A DNA stretch of 64,000 nt, taken from assembly GCF_009497775.1 (NCBI RefSeq), contig NZ_CP031012.1:2294001-2358000 (forward strand), read 5' to 3'. The first letter of the stretch is position 1; each line of letters starts with the position of its first letter. Positions 1 through 8,534 of this stretch are shown piece after piece. This DNA comes from Alcaligenes faecalis (GTDB lineage Bacteria; Pseudomonadota; Gammaproteobacteria; Burkholderiales; Burkholderiaceae_B). The position numbers and the translations under genes were made by a program. Under the pieces are notes generated by a model, which did no database searches, was not told where the DNA came from, and worked only from the letters and a program-made list of their open reading frames with translations.

Positions 1-220
1 AATGCTCCACCCGTCGTAAAACCAGCTGCCCCAGTGTGGTGGCCTCAATTCCCTGACGGCTACGTGTAAACAAGGCCGCCCCCATCTGCACCTCGATCTC
101 GGCCAAGGCCTTGCTGACTGCGGACTGGGTCAAGGACAAGTCTCGCGCAGCACTATGGATACTGGAATTACGCCCCAAAGCGGCCAAAACCAAGAGCTGA
201 CGCGGTTCCAGGCGCTTCAT
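1..220 (-). CDS. LysR-family transcriptional regulator, N-terminal part (cut by window edge)
   Basis: The first 73 codons of a minus-strand gene read MKRLEPRQLLVLAALGRN and continue with the LysR winged helix-turn-helix: SIHSAARDLSLTQSAVSKALAEIE is the recognition region, followed by the usual LFTRS wing around residue 53. The rest, including the effector-binding domain, lies outside the window. The gene is divergent from the FAH-family gene 87 bases away. LysR regulators often control a divergent neighbour, so control of the hydrolase/RidA/TctC unit is a reasonable inference. The ligand cannot be told from this fragment. Confidence 0.85.
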   Translation of the reverse strand, partial: MKRLEPRQLLVLAALGRNSSIHSAARDLSLTQSAVSKALAEIEVQMGAALFTRSRQGIEATTLGQLVLRRVEH

Positions 221-307
221 CAGAGCACTGAAAACACAAAGAAAAATCCGTTTCTGGTATTCATCATAGTTATAACAAGACGTGAATTTTTCATTAACTG
301 GGAATAG

Positions 308-1255
308 ATGGCCGAGCATACCATGAACTTCATGTTCAACAGTTACCCGGATTTATCTATGTTTTCCCTTAAAACTCTGCTGATCCACCAGGCCCCTGTA
401 GCTTGCCTATCGATAGACGGAAAGGACTATTCCATTGCCGCCTTATGCCAGCGTTTGAACGCTCCCGCCCTGCCTGACAGCGTGTTTGATCTGCTGGCTC
501 AGTGGGAGACAAATCTGCCCAAACTAAAGAGCTTGGCTGAGCAAGCGACAGCTCATACAGACCTGGTTCTGAGCGAAACAGCGGCCACACTGCCGCCCGT
601 GCTGTATCCCGGCAAGATTCTGTGCGCCGGCGCCAACTACTACGACCACCTGCAAGAAATGGGGGTTCCAGCAGAGAAAAAAGACCAGCGCCTGTTCTTC
701 TTTTTCAAACCCGCACGCCAGGCCGCCATTGGTGACGGCCAGCACGCACCCATCCCCAAGAACTGCCAGAAATACGATTGGGAAATTGAACTGGCCATGG
801 TGATTGGTAAAACTGCCAAAGACCTGACATTGGAAAACGCGATGGAGCACGTGGCCGGTTACACCATCGCCATTGACCTCTCGGCCCGCGACTTTGCCCG
901 CGCCCCCGAGCAGTTCTACAAATTTGACTGGGTCGCCGCCAAAGCCAATGACGCCAGTTGCCCCATCGGCCCTGCCCTGATACCTGCCTGCTTCGTCAAG
1001 GATCCGCAAAACCTGGATCTGAAACTGGAGCTGAACGGCCAGCTCAAACAAGACGCCAACACCTCCGGCATGATTTTTGATCTGCGCGAGCAACTCGTGC
1101 GTCTGACAGAAATCATGACACTGGAACCCGGTGACATCGTCCTGACGGGCACCCCAGCTGGTGTCGGCGCAGCCCGAGGCGAGTTTCTGACCCCCGGCGA
1201 CCAGCTATACGCTCACATCAGCGGCCTGGGCACGCTGAGCACCACGATTGCCTAA
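308..1255 (+). CDS. Fumarylacetoacetate hydrolase (FAH) family protein
   Basis: A 315-residue member of the FAH superfamily, metal-dependent enzymes that cleave or isomerise 2-oxo acids with a carbonyl or carboxylate at C4 (acylpyruvases, catechol-pathway decarboxylase/isomerases). Visible motifs are GANYYDHLQEMG (about 115-126), the acidic metal-binding stretch DWEIELAMVIGK (about 156-167), GYTIAIDLSARD and the C-terminal PGDIVLTGTPAGVG. The start is uncertain. ATG 308 has a GGGA upstream and a TATAAC hexamer at 271-276 would suit it, but family members align better from MFSLKTLL at 359. It is the first gene of a same-strand set with ridA and a TctC-type binding protein. The exact substrate is unknown; an aromatic ring-cleavage product is an inference. 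Confidence 0.88.
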   Translation: MAEHTMNFMFNSYPDLSMFSLKTLLIHQAPVACLSIDGKDYSIAALCQRLNAPALPDSVFDLLAQWETNLPKLKSLAEQATAHTDLVLSETAATLPPVLYPGKILCAGANYYDHLQEMGVPAEKKDQRLFFFFKPARQAAIGDGQHAPIPKNCQKYDWEIELAMVIGKTAKDLTLENAMEHVAGYTIAIDLSARDFARAPEQFYKFDWVAAKANDASCPIGPALIPACFVKDPQNLDLKLELNGQLKQDANTSGMIFDLREQLVRLTEIMTLEPGDIVLTGTPAGVGAARGEFLTPGDQLYAHISGLGTLSTTIA

Positions 1256-1285
1256 GCCCTTTCTTTTCATCATCAGGAGATCATC

Positions 1286-1633
1286 ATGAGCATCGAACGC
1301 TTTCACCAAAACAAGAACATGAGCAAATACGTCATTCACGACAAAATTGTGTATATGTCGGGGCAAGTCGCCATGGACCCGTCCGGCTCGTTTGAAGAAC
1401 AGCTGCACCAGATTCTGAATCAGATTGACGAGCAATTTCAGGAAATCGGCATAGACCGCAGCCACATTCTGCGTGCCATGATCTGGATCGACGACTACAA
1501 GAAATGGCCATCATTGAACGAGATCTGGAATGCCTGGATTCCCGCTGACAAAAAACCAGCCCGCTCCTGCGTGGAATCCAAGTTGGCCTTTCCACAATAC
1601 CAAGTCGAAGTTGAAATAACCGCCGCGCTCTGA
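1286..1633 (+). CDS. RidA/YjgF/YER057c family deaminase
   Basis: A 115-residue RidA-family protein. Family members hydrolyse reactive enamine/imine intermediates such as 2-aminoacrylate to ketoacids and ammonia, usually as a cytosolic trimer. The signature PARSCVES contains the conserved carboxylate-binding arginine (Arg93). AGGAG sits just before the ATG. It follows the FAH-family gene by 30 bases and precedes the TctC-like gene by 35, so the three are probably co-transcribed. Its place beside an FAH enzyme resembles pathways where a RidA-like 2-aminomuconate deaminase works with a ring-cleavage hydrolase. That pathway role is inference, because general RidA housekeeping function fits equally well. 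Confidence 0.88.
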   Translation: MSIERFHQNKNMSKYVIHDKIVYMSGQVAMDPSGSFEEQLHQILNQIDEQFQEIGIDRSHILRAMIWIDDYKKWPSLNEIWNAWIPADKKPARSCVESKLAFPQYQVEVEITAAL

Positions 1634-1668
1634 TCTCCAGACAGAGCGCGACACCGGGAGACAACATT

Positions 1669-2649
1669 ATGAAAAAAATCAAAATAAACGTGGGCGCAGC
1701 AATCATCACTTCCTTTCTTTGCGCCGGGGGCGTAGGGACGGCTCAGGCGGACTCGGCCCCCACAGCAAGGATTCTGGTTGGCTTTCCAGCTGGAGGAAAT
1801 GTGGATCTGGTTGCACGACTGATTGCCCCTGATCTGTCCAAAGCATTGGGGCGACCGGTGATCGTGGATAACCGACCGGGAGCCTCCGGGCGGCTGGCGA
1901 TCAATTTGGCGACCACCTCAGCACCCGATGGCTCAACTTTTATTTTGACTCCCGGTGTGGCGCTCAGCCTGTATCCACATACTTTCACCGAACTGCGCTA
2001 CGAGCCCTTCAAGGACCTGGCCCCTATCAGCAACGCAGTGAACTGGAATCTGGGGCTGGCCGTGCCCAGCAGCTCGGGCATCAAGACCTTTGCGGACTAT
2101 GTGCAAAGTATCAAAGCCGACCCGAATCAAACCTTTTTTGCCAGTTCCTCGACCGGCAGCGGCCAGCATCTGGCCGGACTGTACTTGGGACAGACCCTGG
2201 GCGTACCACTGGAACACGTGGGCTACAAAGGAGCCAGCGAAGCCATCGTGGCGCTGGTCGGCGCGCAAATCCCAGCTGCGGTGCTGAATATTGGAGAGCT
2301 GATTCAGCAATCCGAGGCTGGCAAGATCAATGTGCTGGCCTTGTTTGACAGCAAGCGGGATCCTTTACTGCCCGACACCCCTTCCATTGCCGAGTTAGGT
2401 TATCCTCAACTGACGGTAAATGGCTGGCTGGCCTTTTACGCTCCCGCAGGCACCCAGCCTGAGCTGATACAGGCGGCACAAACGTCTATTGCCACGACCT
2501 TGAACAATGAGGCGGTCAAAGAAAAACTGCGTCTAGCAGGCATGCAAAGTGCCAGCAGTACACCTGAGGAACTGGACGCCAAAGGCAAGAAAGAGTTTGA
2601 GCATTGGCAGACAGTGATTCAAAGTCTGCCAAACTTCAGCAAGTTTTAA
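1669..2649 (+). CDS. Bug/TctC-family periplasmic solute-binding protein
   Basis: A 326-residue protein with an N-terminal Sec signal peptide ending near GGVGTAQA (about residue 27) and the Bug-family opening ARILVGFPAGGNVDLVARLIAPDLSKALG. Later motifs include VDNRPGASGRLA and the PDGSTFILT segment. Family members bind small carboxylates or aromatic acids in the periplasm and may feed a TctAB permease. This family is greatly expanded in Alcaligenaceae, and most copies are orphans. No tctA or tctB is seen here, so the permease must lie elsewhere. A GGGAG ribosome-binding site precedes the ATG, and a hairpin follows the stop. The ligand is presumably related to the substrate of the FAH/RidA genes upstream. 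Confidence 0.9.
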   Translation: MKKIKINVGAAIITSFLCAGGVGTAQADSAPTARILVGFPAGGNVDLVARLIAPDLSKALGRPVIVDNRPGASGRLAINLATTSAPDGSTFILTPGVALSLYPHTFTELRYEPFKDLAPISNAVNWNLGLAVPSSSGIKTFADYVQSIKADPNQTFFASSSTGSGQHLAGLYLGQTLGVPLEHVGYKGASEAIVALVGAQIPAAVLNIGELIQQSEAGKINVLALFDSKRDPLLPDTPSIAELGYPQLTVNGWLAFYAPAGTQPELIQAAQTSIATTLNNEAVKEKLRLAGMQSASSTPEELDAKGKKEFEHWQTVIQSLPNFSKF

Positions 2650-2685
2650 GGGGGCCTCAAACCAACCTTAAAGGGCCCCAAACAA

Positions 2686-2719
2686 GAAGCCGGAAGCTTA
2701 GCTATATGCTTGCGGCTTC
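2686..2719. terminator. Bidirectional terminator between tctC-like and azlD-like genes
   Basis: GAAGCCG (2686-2692) pairs with CGGCTTC (2713-2719), with an inner AGC/GCT pairing. The gene on each side converges on it. On the minus strand it is followed by TTGTTT; the plus side has only a weak T stretch. A second shorter stem, GGGGCC/GGCCCC, lies at 2651-2678. Confidence 0.6.
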
Positions 2720-2761
2720 CTCTTAGCCATCAGTCTGCATCAAGAGCAACACGAGGCTGAG

Positions 2762-3106
2762 CTACACACCCACATAAGCCACGCACAGGCCGTAAGCCAG
2801 CACGCCGGTCAGTGTCGAGCCCGCAATGCCACCCGGCCAGCGGCGACCCAGCAGAACCCCTGCCAGACCTGCCAGCAAAGGTGGCAGGTCCAGGGACATA
2901 TGCTCGGGGCGCAGCAAGGAGATCAGGGACACGACCAGCAAAGACACCACGCCTGCCGGGCCGATTGCGCCAAACAGACGTGGCCAAATCGACACGCGGC
3001 TGGGGTCTGCCTTGCCTTGACGCCCACCCAGGCGCAAAGGCAGGTAACGAATCAAAAATGTGCCTATGCCTGCCAGCACAATCATGAGCAGAAAACTCCA
3101 ATCCAT
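2762..3106 (-). CDS. azlD: AzlD-family branched-chain amino acid exporter subunit
   Basis: A 114-residue integral membrane protein with about four hydrophobic segments. It opens MDWSFLLMIVLAGIGTFLIR and carries the family feature of a small hydrophobic partner protein. AzlD/YgaH acts with AzlC/YgaZ in the inner membrane to export branched-chain amino acids or their analogues. Its start lies 9 bases after the stop of the azlC-like gene on the same strand, so the pair is a two-gene operon. Substrate assignment rests on family only. Confidence 0.85.
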   Translation of the reverse strand: MDWSFLLMIVLAGIGTFLIRYLPLRLGGRQGKADPSRVSIWPRLFGAIGPAGVVSLLVVSLISLLRPEHMSLDLPPLLAGLAGVLLGRRWPGGIAGSTLTGVLAYGLCVAYVGV

Positions 3107-3115
3107 CTCTACTCC

Positions 3116-3799
3116 TTAAGCACGGCGCAAGGCCATCAAACCACCGGCCAGCATGCCGACAATAATGGCCAGATACGATGGCAGGAAAGCCATGGCCAGC
3201 ACAGCTCCCACGGCGGCAGCCACCAGCACCGGCAAAGGTGCAGAACGGCGGATTTCCAGCAACAAGGCAAAGAACAAGGCAGGCAGGACAAAACCCAGCG
3301 TCTTTTCCAGCACGGGGGATTGACCGAGCAAATCGCTGGCGAAGAAAGCCCCTACGGCGGTCCCCAGCACCCAGGACAAATATGAGCCCAGTTGCAAGCC
3401 GCAGTACCAGGACTCCTGTTCCTGAGCCGGTTGGCGGGCCACGCCGGCGGCGGAAGCGGCAAAGACCTCATCGGTCAGGCCAGGAGCCATGAACAGGCTG
3501 GACACGGTTCTGGGGCCAGTGAAAAAGCCCATCAAGGTTGGGCCGTAGAACACATGGCGCAGGTTCATGAGCAGCACAATGCCCAAAATACTGGGATAGG
3601 CGGCACCAGCCACCAGCAAGCTGATCAAAATGAACTGGCTGGCCCCCGCGTACACAATCAGGGACACCATCACTGCCAACCAGGGCGACAAGCCGGCGTG
3701 CACCGCCGTCAAGCCAAAGGAAATCGCTACGGGGACATAGCCCAAGGCGATAGAGGCGCTGTCCCGCAAGCCCCGTCGATATGCCGAACCGATGATCAT
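3116..3799 (-). CDS. azlC: AzlC-family branched-chain amino acid exporter subunit
   Basis: A 227-residue AzlC/YgaZ-type membrane permease with about five transmembrane helices. Recognisable segments are the N-terminal RDSASIALGYVPVAISFGLTA, YAGASQFILISLLVAGA and the NLRHVFYG motif typical of this family, with GLTDEVFA following. It is the large subunit of the two-component exporter made with the AzlD-like protein encoded directly downstream. The start is followed by MIIGSAYRRGLRDSA. No dedicated Lrp-type regulator is beside it, so regulation is not visible. Confidence 0.88.
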   Translation of the reverse strand: MIIGSAYRRGLRDSASIALGYVPVAISFGLTAVHAGLSPWLAVMVSLIVYAGASQFILISLLVAGAAYPSILGIVLLMNLRHVFYGPTLMGFFTGPRTVSSLFMAPGLTDEVFAASAAGVARQPAQEQESWYCGLQLGSYLSWVLGTAVGAFFASDLLGQSPVLEKTLGFVLPALFFALLLEIRRSAPLPVLVAAAVGAVLAMAFLPSYLAIIVGMLAGGLMALRRA

Positions 3800-3820
3800 G
3801 AAAAACCTTGCAGCGCCTGC

Positions 3821-4693
3821 CTAGGCCTGGAATGCACCAATAAAGATAGCCGGGTCCACCCGTGCGTTATTCAGACTGACGTTCCAGTGCAGATGAGGGC
3901 CGGTTGCACGGCCTGTCGCACCGGAGCGCGCCACCACATCGCCCTTGCTGACACGATCACCCACGCGCACGTCAAAGGCCGACAAGTGACAGAACATGGT
4001 GATCAGGCCCTGACCGTGATCCACAAATACGGTTTTACCGTTAAAGAAGTAGTCCGCCACGATGGTGACAATTCCGTCGGCGGGCACTTTGACCGCCGTG
4101 CCGGTAGGTGCAGCAAAGTCCAGGCCCGAATGTGGGTTGCGCTCTTCGCCATTAAAGAAACGGCGCAGACCAAACGGACTGGTCAGGCGACCCGGAACCG
4201 GCTTTTCAAAGACCACATTGCTGGGGCCTTCTGTGCGGAAGCTGGCATAGGCCTGCATCTGCTCTTCGTATTCGCGCTCAAACCGGGCCTGCTGCTGCGG
4301 GTCCGGGTTCACATGCGATTTGTTTTTCAGGGTAATGCGCTGCTCGCGGTAGCGCTTGCTACCCACCTGAAACGCCACGCCCGACTGTCCTTGCACGGAG
4401 ATGCTGTGCTGGCCCGGCTGGGTTTTCAGGTCCAGCCCAACAATTGCTTTCCAGCGCTGATCAGCATCCTGAATCACCAGCACACGGTTGCCATTAAAGT
4501 GCACCACCGGGGCCGAGCTAGCTGTACCCAGGTCCAGCACAGCCACGCCACCCGGCACAGGGCGATGCAATGTACGTTCGATAAACGTGCCCTGCCCAGG
4601 CGCAGCATAAGCCAAGTACGGTGCCGTCAGGCCCCAAACAGTTGCGGCGCCTAAAAGGCGCCGCCGTACCAGGGAAATATCAGTGTAATTCAT
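3821..4693 (-). CDS. M23-family peptidoglycan endopeptidase, exported
   Basis: A 290-residue secreted peptidase. The N terminus has a twin-arginine-like signal (LVRRRLLGAA, then a hydrophobic run to AYA|AP near residue 31), so Tat export is possible. An N-terminal beta domain (about 35-130) precedes a linker and the LytM/M23 domain (about 165-285). All zinc and catalytic elements of an active enzyme are present: HSGLDFA (His and Asp ligands) and HLHW near the end. It therefore probably cleaves peptide cross-bridges in the cell wall, unlike the degenerate NlpD further on. It follows ppiD on the same strand, but a strong hairpin between them points to separate transcription. Confidence 0.9.
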   Translation of the reverse strand: MNYTDISLVRRRLLGAATVWGLTAPYLAYAAPGQGTFIERTLHRPVPGGVAVLDLGTASSAPVVHFNGNRVLVIQDADQRWKAIVGLDLKTQPGQHSISVQGQSGVAFQVGSKRYREQRITLKNKSHVNPDPQQQARFEREYEEQMQAYASFRTEGPSNVVFEKPVPGRLTSPFGLRRFFNGEERNPHSGLDFAAPTGTAVKVPADGIVTIVADYFFNGKTVFVDHGQGLITMFCHLSAFDVRVGDRVSKGDVVARSGATGRATGPHLHWNVSLNNARVDPAIFIGAFQA

Positions 4694-4713
4694 CAGAATG
4701 CTCTTTGAAAAAC

Positions 4714-4739
4714 ACCCTGGAGCCAGCAGGCTCCAGGGT
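4714..4739 (-). terminator. Terminator of ppiD
   Basis: CCCTGGAGCC and GGCTCCAGGG form a perfect 10-bp stem with a 4-base loop (4715-4738). Read on the minus strand, the stem is followed by TGTTTTTC. It lies between the ppiD stop and the start of the M23 peptidase gene. Confidence 0.8.
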
Positions 4740-4762
4740 TACAGGCTCTGATTCAAGCCGCT

Positions 4763-6721
4763 TTATTCATTCTCACCGCTGGAGGTCAACTCTTTTTCCG
4801 CTTCTGGCAGAAGCTGCACTTTCTCTTCCACACGCATGGCTTGCAGAACAGCCTGGGTCTCGGTACGGGCCATGGCTTGCGTCAGCTGTGCAGTCAGCAT
4901 GTCCAGACCAGGATTGCCGGACTTGCCGGGCTCGTGGCTCAAAATCTGCACCACGGTGTAGCCCTGAGGCTGACGATCACCCACATAGGCAGGCAGCTTG
5001 TCCACGGGGTTGGCCAGCACCTTGTTCAACAAGGCTTCGTCCATTTCCGGGAACTCAGCACGGCTCACAGCAAACTGGGCCGAGAAGTTTTCAGGTTCGG
5101 TACCGGCTTGCAGCTGTTTCAGGTAGTCCTCACCGGCTTGCACGGCCAGGGCAGCTGCCTTTTCACGGCGCAGGTTTTCCTCGGCAATACCGCGTACTTT
5201 ATCCAGTGCAGGCACATGAGCGGCAGTCACGTCGGTGACGCGCAGGGCAATCAAAGTGTCAGGCGACACTTCTACAACGCCTGCATTCTTGCGCGAAGCC
5301 AGGGTCTCGGCATTGAACAAGGCTTGGCGAACACGGCTGTCATCCAGCACGGCTGCATCGGGGCTCTTGGCGGCAGCCAGATCACCTTCAACTTGCGAAG
5401 CTGGAATCAGACCTTGACGGCTGATGCCTTCAGCCTGCTTCAGGGTCAGGCCCAAAGCGTTGGCGGCGGCTTCCAGATTGTCTTCGTTGTCGTAAACCAG
5501 ATTGGTCAGCTTGCTGGCCATATCGGCAAAGCGCTCGGAAGCCAGTTGCTTGCGCACTTCGTCCTGCACCTTGCTACGGGCTTGCTCAAAGGACTCGCCT
5601 TGCTCGGGCTGAACTTCGTTGCTCTTGAAGATGTGGAAACCGTTGGGGCCTTCGATCACGCCGGACACGTCGCCTTTACGCAGGGCAAACACGGCGCTTT
5701 CCAGCACGCTGGGCCAGGAGCCCTTGCTGATCCAGCCCAATTCGCCGCCTTCACGGGCGCTACCTTCGTCCTGGGAGTTGGCACGGGCCAGGTCGGCAAA
5801 GCCTTCTTTATTGGCCTGAGCTTTTTCAGCCAGTTCGCGGGCTTTGCTCTGAGCCGCTTCACGCTCGGCATCGGAGGCACCGGCAGGCAGTGTCACCAGA
5901 ATATGGCTGATGTTCACACGACCAGCTTGCACGTAACGAGCCTTGTTTTGCTCGTAGTATTGCTTGAGCTGATCCTCGGTAGGTGTTGCCAGATCTTTGG
6001 AAGCCGCCGCTTCATTCAGCAGCAGGTATTCCACTTTGACTTGCTGAGGCAATTCCAGCGATTGCTTGTTGGCGTCGTACCAGGCTTGCAGATCGGCATC
6101 GCTGATCTGAACCTTGGACTCGAAATCGCGGGTCAGGAAGCTGCGTGTGCGCACACCGCGCTCTTCGGTCAGGGCGATTTCCAGCTTGTTCATCACGCTG
6201 GGCAGCATGGAGGAGCTGGCAGCCACGGGGCCGAGCACGCGTTGCAGAGCCATCTGGCCGCGCTGGCTTTGCTCGAAGTCACGGGTATTAATCCCTGCCG
6301 AAGCCAGAACCTGGCTGTAAAGGGCGGGCGAGAAAGAACCGTTTTCCTGAAATTCCGGCATAGTGGCGATGTAGTCGCGCAGGGCAATGTCGGAGACGTT
6401 AAAGCGAGCGGCCGTGGCCACTTCGATTTGTACACGCTGATCAATCAAGGATTCCAGCAATGCACGACGGCTATCCAGGCTGTCGGCCTGGGCCAGATCA
6501 AAACCGGAAGGATTGTTGCGCTGCATATCGTCCAGTTGCATGCGGCGCGCACGATCAAATTCCTGGGATGTAATGGCGCTATCGCCAACTTTGACAATAT
6601 CGCTATCGCCAGAAACGTAGCTGGAGTAGCCGCTGACGCCAATCAGTACAAAAGACGGCAAAATCAGCACTAACAGGACCAGCTGCATGACGCGTTGGTT
6701 CTTACGGATAATCTCGAACAT
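4763..6721 (-). CDS. ppiD: Periplasmic folding chaperone PpiD (SurA_N / PPIC-type peptidyl-prolyl isomerase)
   Basis: A 652-residue inner-membrane-anchored periplasmic chaperone. One transmembrane segment lies at about 12-31 (VMQLVLLVLILPSFVLIGVS), followed by a SurA-like N-terminal chaperone region (about 40-230) and a parvulin domain at about 268-370 (VNISHILVTLP to GPNGFHIFKSNEV). A second, degenerate parvulin-like region makes up the C-terminal part. PpiD works near SecYEG on newly exported proteins. Length and layout match E. coli PpiD (about 620 residues). It is divergent from the GDPD gene and ends in a clear terminator. Confidence 0.92.
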   Translation of the reverse strand: MFEIIRKNQRVMQLVLLVLILPSFVLIGVSGYSSYVSGDSDIVKVGDSAITSQEFDRARRMQLDDMQRNNPSGFDLAQADSLDSRRALLESLIDQRVQIEVATAARFNVSDIALRDYIATMPEFQENGSFSPALYSQVLASAGINTRDFEQSQRGQMALQRVLGPVAASSSMLPSVMNKLEIALTEERGVRTRSFLTRDFESKVQISDADLQAWYDANKQSLELPQQVKVEYLLLNEAAASKDLATPTEDQLKQYYEQNKARYVQAGRVNISHILVTLPAGASDAEREAAQSKARELAEKAQANKEGFADLARANSQDEGSAREGGELGWISKGSWPSVLESAVFALRKGDVSGVIEGPNGFHIFKSNEVQPEQGESFEQARSKVQDEVRKQLASERFADMASKLTNLVYDNEDNLEAAANALGLTLKQAEGISRQGLIPASQVEGDLAAAKSPDAAVLDDSRVRQALFNAETLASRKNAGVVEVSPDTLIALRVTDVTAAHVPALDKVRGIAEENLRREKAAALAVQAGEDYLKQLQAGTEPENFSAQFAVSRAEFPEMDEALLNKVLANPVDKLPAYVGDRQPQGYTVVQILSHEPGKSGNPGLDMLTAQLTQAMARTETQAVLQAMRVEEKVQLLPEAEKELTSSGENE

Positions 6722-6883
6722 TAATCATCACCTACTTTCGCTTGCAGCAGGGCGCTGCGGGTGGCGCATCAGGCCGCAAAGCCCGGCTCGGCCTGAAAAT
6801 ATACCGTATATGAAAACCGTACAGTGTACAGCCCCGGTTAAAATAGTACATTGGCTTTTTATCACGCCTCTTGCGAGTCCGCC

Positions 6884-7639
6884 ATGCCTTCAATGAATCA
6901 TCACTGGCCCTACCCCGCTTTGATCGCCCACCGTGGCGCCGGCAAGATTGCCCCGGAGAACACCCTGGCCGCCATTCGGGTCGGTGCCCAGAACGGTTTT
7001 CGCATGATGGAGTACGACGTCAAACTGAGCCGTGATGCGGTTCCCGTGCTGCTGCACGATGACGAGCTGGACCGCACGTCCAATGGTCAAGGGATTGCCT
7101 CCAGGCTGACCTTGGCCGAGCTGTCCGCTCTGGACTTCGGGGCCTGGCATTCCTCCGCCTACGCTGGGGAGCCCATGCCCACATTAAGTTCGATAGCCGC
7201 CTTTACCCTGGCCAATCAGGTTCACAGCAATATCGAAATCAAGCCGACTACCGGCGACGAAGCCGAAACAGGCCGACAGGTCGCCCTGGCCGCCCAGGCC
7301 CTGTGGGCACAGGCCAGCTTGCCGCCACTGCTGTCTTCCTTTTCTGAAGAGGCTCTGGAAGCGGCGCAGCAAGCCGCCCCCACCCTGCCCCGCGCCCTGC
7401 TGATTGAAGAAGAAGTTCCGGCAGACTGGGCCGAGCGTCTGGAGCGTCTGGGCTGCATGGGTCTGAATTTGAACGACCGCTTCGTCAACCAGGCTTTGGT
7501 TCAGGCGATTCGGCAAAAAGGCTATACGGTGGCTGTATGGACCGTGAATGATGCCGAGCGGGTACGCGAACTGCTGGATTGGGGGTGCAATGGCATCTTC
7601 ACTGATAAAGTCACCACCATTCGCCCCGACACTCTTTAA
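6884..7639 (+). CDS. ugpQ: Glycerophosphodiester phosphodiesterase, cytosolic UgpQ type
   Basis: A 251-residue GDPD-family enzyme that hydrolyses deacylated phospholipids to glycerol-3-phosphate and an alcohol. Key motifs are HRGAGKIAPENT (catalytic His/Arg), the metal-binding EYDVKLSRDAVPVLLHDDELDRTSNG, NIEIKP, and the C-terminal VAVWTVND and GIFTDKV. There is no signal peptide, so it is cytosolic. The start was taken at 6884; ATG 6893 is a close alternative, and an upstream in-frame start at 6851 would add residues with no family counterpart. A TAAAAT hexamer at 6839-6844 could serve as its -10 box. No ugpABCE transport genes are adjacent. Confidence 0.9.
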   Translation: MPSMNHHWPYPALIAHRGAGKIAPENTLAAIRVGAQNGFRMMEYDVKLSRDAVPVLLHDDELDRTSNGQGIASRLTLAELSALDFGAWHSSAYAGEPMPTLSSIAAFTLANQVHSNIEIKPTTGDEAETGRQVALAAQALWAQASLPPLLSSFSEEALEAAQQAAPTLPRALLIEEEVPADWAERLERLGCMGLNLNDRFVNQALVQAIRQKGYTVAVWTVNDAERVRELLDWGCNGIFTDKVTTIRPDTL

Positions 7640-7664
7640 TTAAACCGCAACACCAGGATTTCTC

Positions 7665-8519
7665 TTGTTCAGTTACCGTCACGCCTTTCATGCTGGCAAT
7701 CACGCGGACGTGCTCAAGCACGCCACCTTGCTGCATATCTTTAATTACTACGCTCAGAAAGACAGCGCCTTCAGCATTATTGATACCCACTGTGGTGCCG
7801 GTATTTATGATCTGGAGCACGACTGGGCGCAAACCAAGGGCGAGTTCTACGACGGCCTGGACCGGGTCTTGCAGCAAGACGACTACCCGGAGCTGGTGGA
7901 ACACTATATTGATGCCATTGCCGACCTGAACCCGGACGGAACCGCGCGCTACTACCCCGGTTCCCCCTGGTTGGCGCTGGAGCGCTTGCGCACGCAAGAC
8001 AGCTTTCACGGCTTTGAACTGCATCCATCCGAATTTGAAGTGCTAAGCGACAACGTGGCGCAACTGTTCCCCCAGGGCAACCGTCGGGTGCGTCTGTATC
8101 CGGAAAATGGTTTTGAACAGTTGGGACGCCTGCTACCGCCGCCGTCACGACGCGCCATCGTGGTGATGGACCCCTCTTACGAGGCTAAATCCGACTACCA
8201 GCAGGTCTTGAACAGCGTGAAAAACGCCCTCAAGCGCTTTGCTCAGGCCTGTATCGTCGTGTGGTATCCCATTGTGCAGCGGCCCGAAGTGCAGGCCTTG
8301 CAACGCAAGCTGGAGCAACTGGATACGCCCTGGCTGCATGTCAGCCTGTCGGTTCGTGCTCCGGCCAAAAATGGGTTGGGATTGCATGGCAGTGGCCTGT
8401 TCATCAGCAATCCTCCCTGGACGCTGCTCAAGGCTCTGGAACAAAGCATGCCGTGGTTAACAAAAACGCTGGCCCAGGATGACAAGGCCAGCTTTCAACT
8501 TCGTCACTCGGGGCTGTAA
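7665..8519 (+). CDS. rlmJ: 23S rRNA (adenine(2030)-N6)-methyltransferase RlmJ
   Basis: A 284-residue Rossmann methyltransferase that modifies A2030 of 23S rRNA. The N terminus FSYRHAFHAGNHADVLKHATLL is the RlmJ hallmark, followed by the SAM site IDTHCGAGIYDL. The catalytic motif VMDPSYE corresponds to the D/N-PP-F/Y signature, and DYQQV follows it. The start codon is TTG at 7665, fixed by the conserved N terminus and by an AGGA site at 7655-7658; no ATG is available. It starts 25 bases after ugpQ on the same strand and converges with the pseudouridine synthase gene. Confidence 0.93.
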   Translation: MFSYRHAFHAGNHADVLKHATLLHIFNYYAQKDSAFSIIDTHCGAGIYDLEHDWAQTKGEFYDGLDRVLQQDDYPELVEHYIDAIADLNPDGTARYYPGSPWLALERLRTQDSFHGFELHPSEFEVLSDNVAQLFPQGNRRVRLYPENGFEQLGRLLPPPSRRAIVVMDPSYEAKSDYQQVLNSVKNALKRFAQACIVVWYPIVQRPEVQALQRKLEQLDTPWLHVSLSVRAPAKNGLGLHGSGLFISNPPWTLLKALEQSMPWLTKTLAQDDKASFQLRHSGL

Positions 8520-8534
8520 GCCGCCCCTTTGCCT

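Noticed and set aside
4841..6673. 610-codon open frame antisense to ppiD
   Set aside because: Low-complexity His/Gln/Gly-rich translation typical of antisense GC-rich DNA; ppiD is the real gene.
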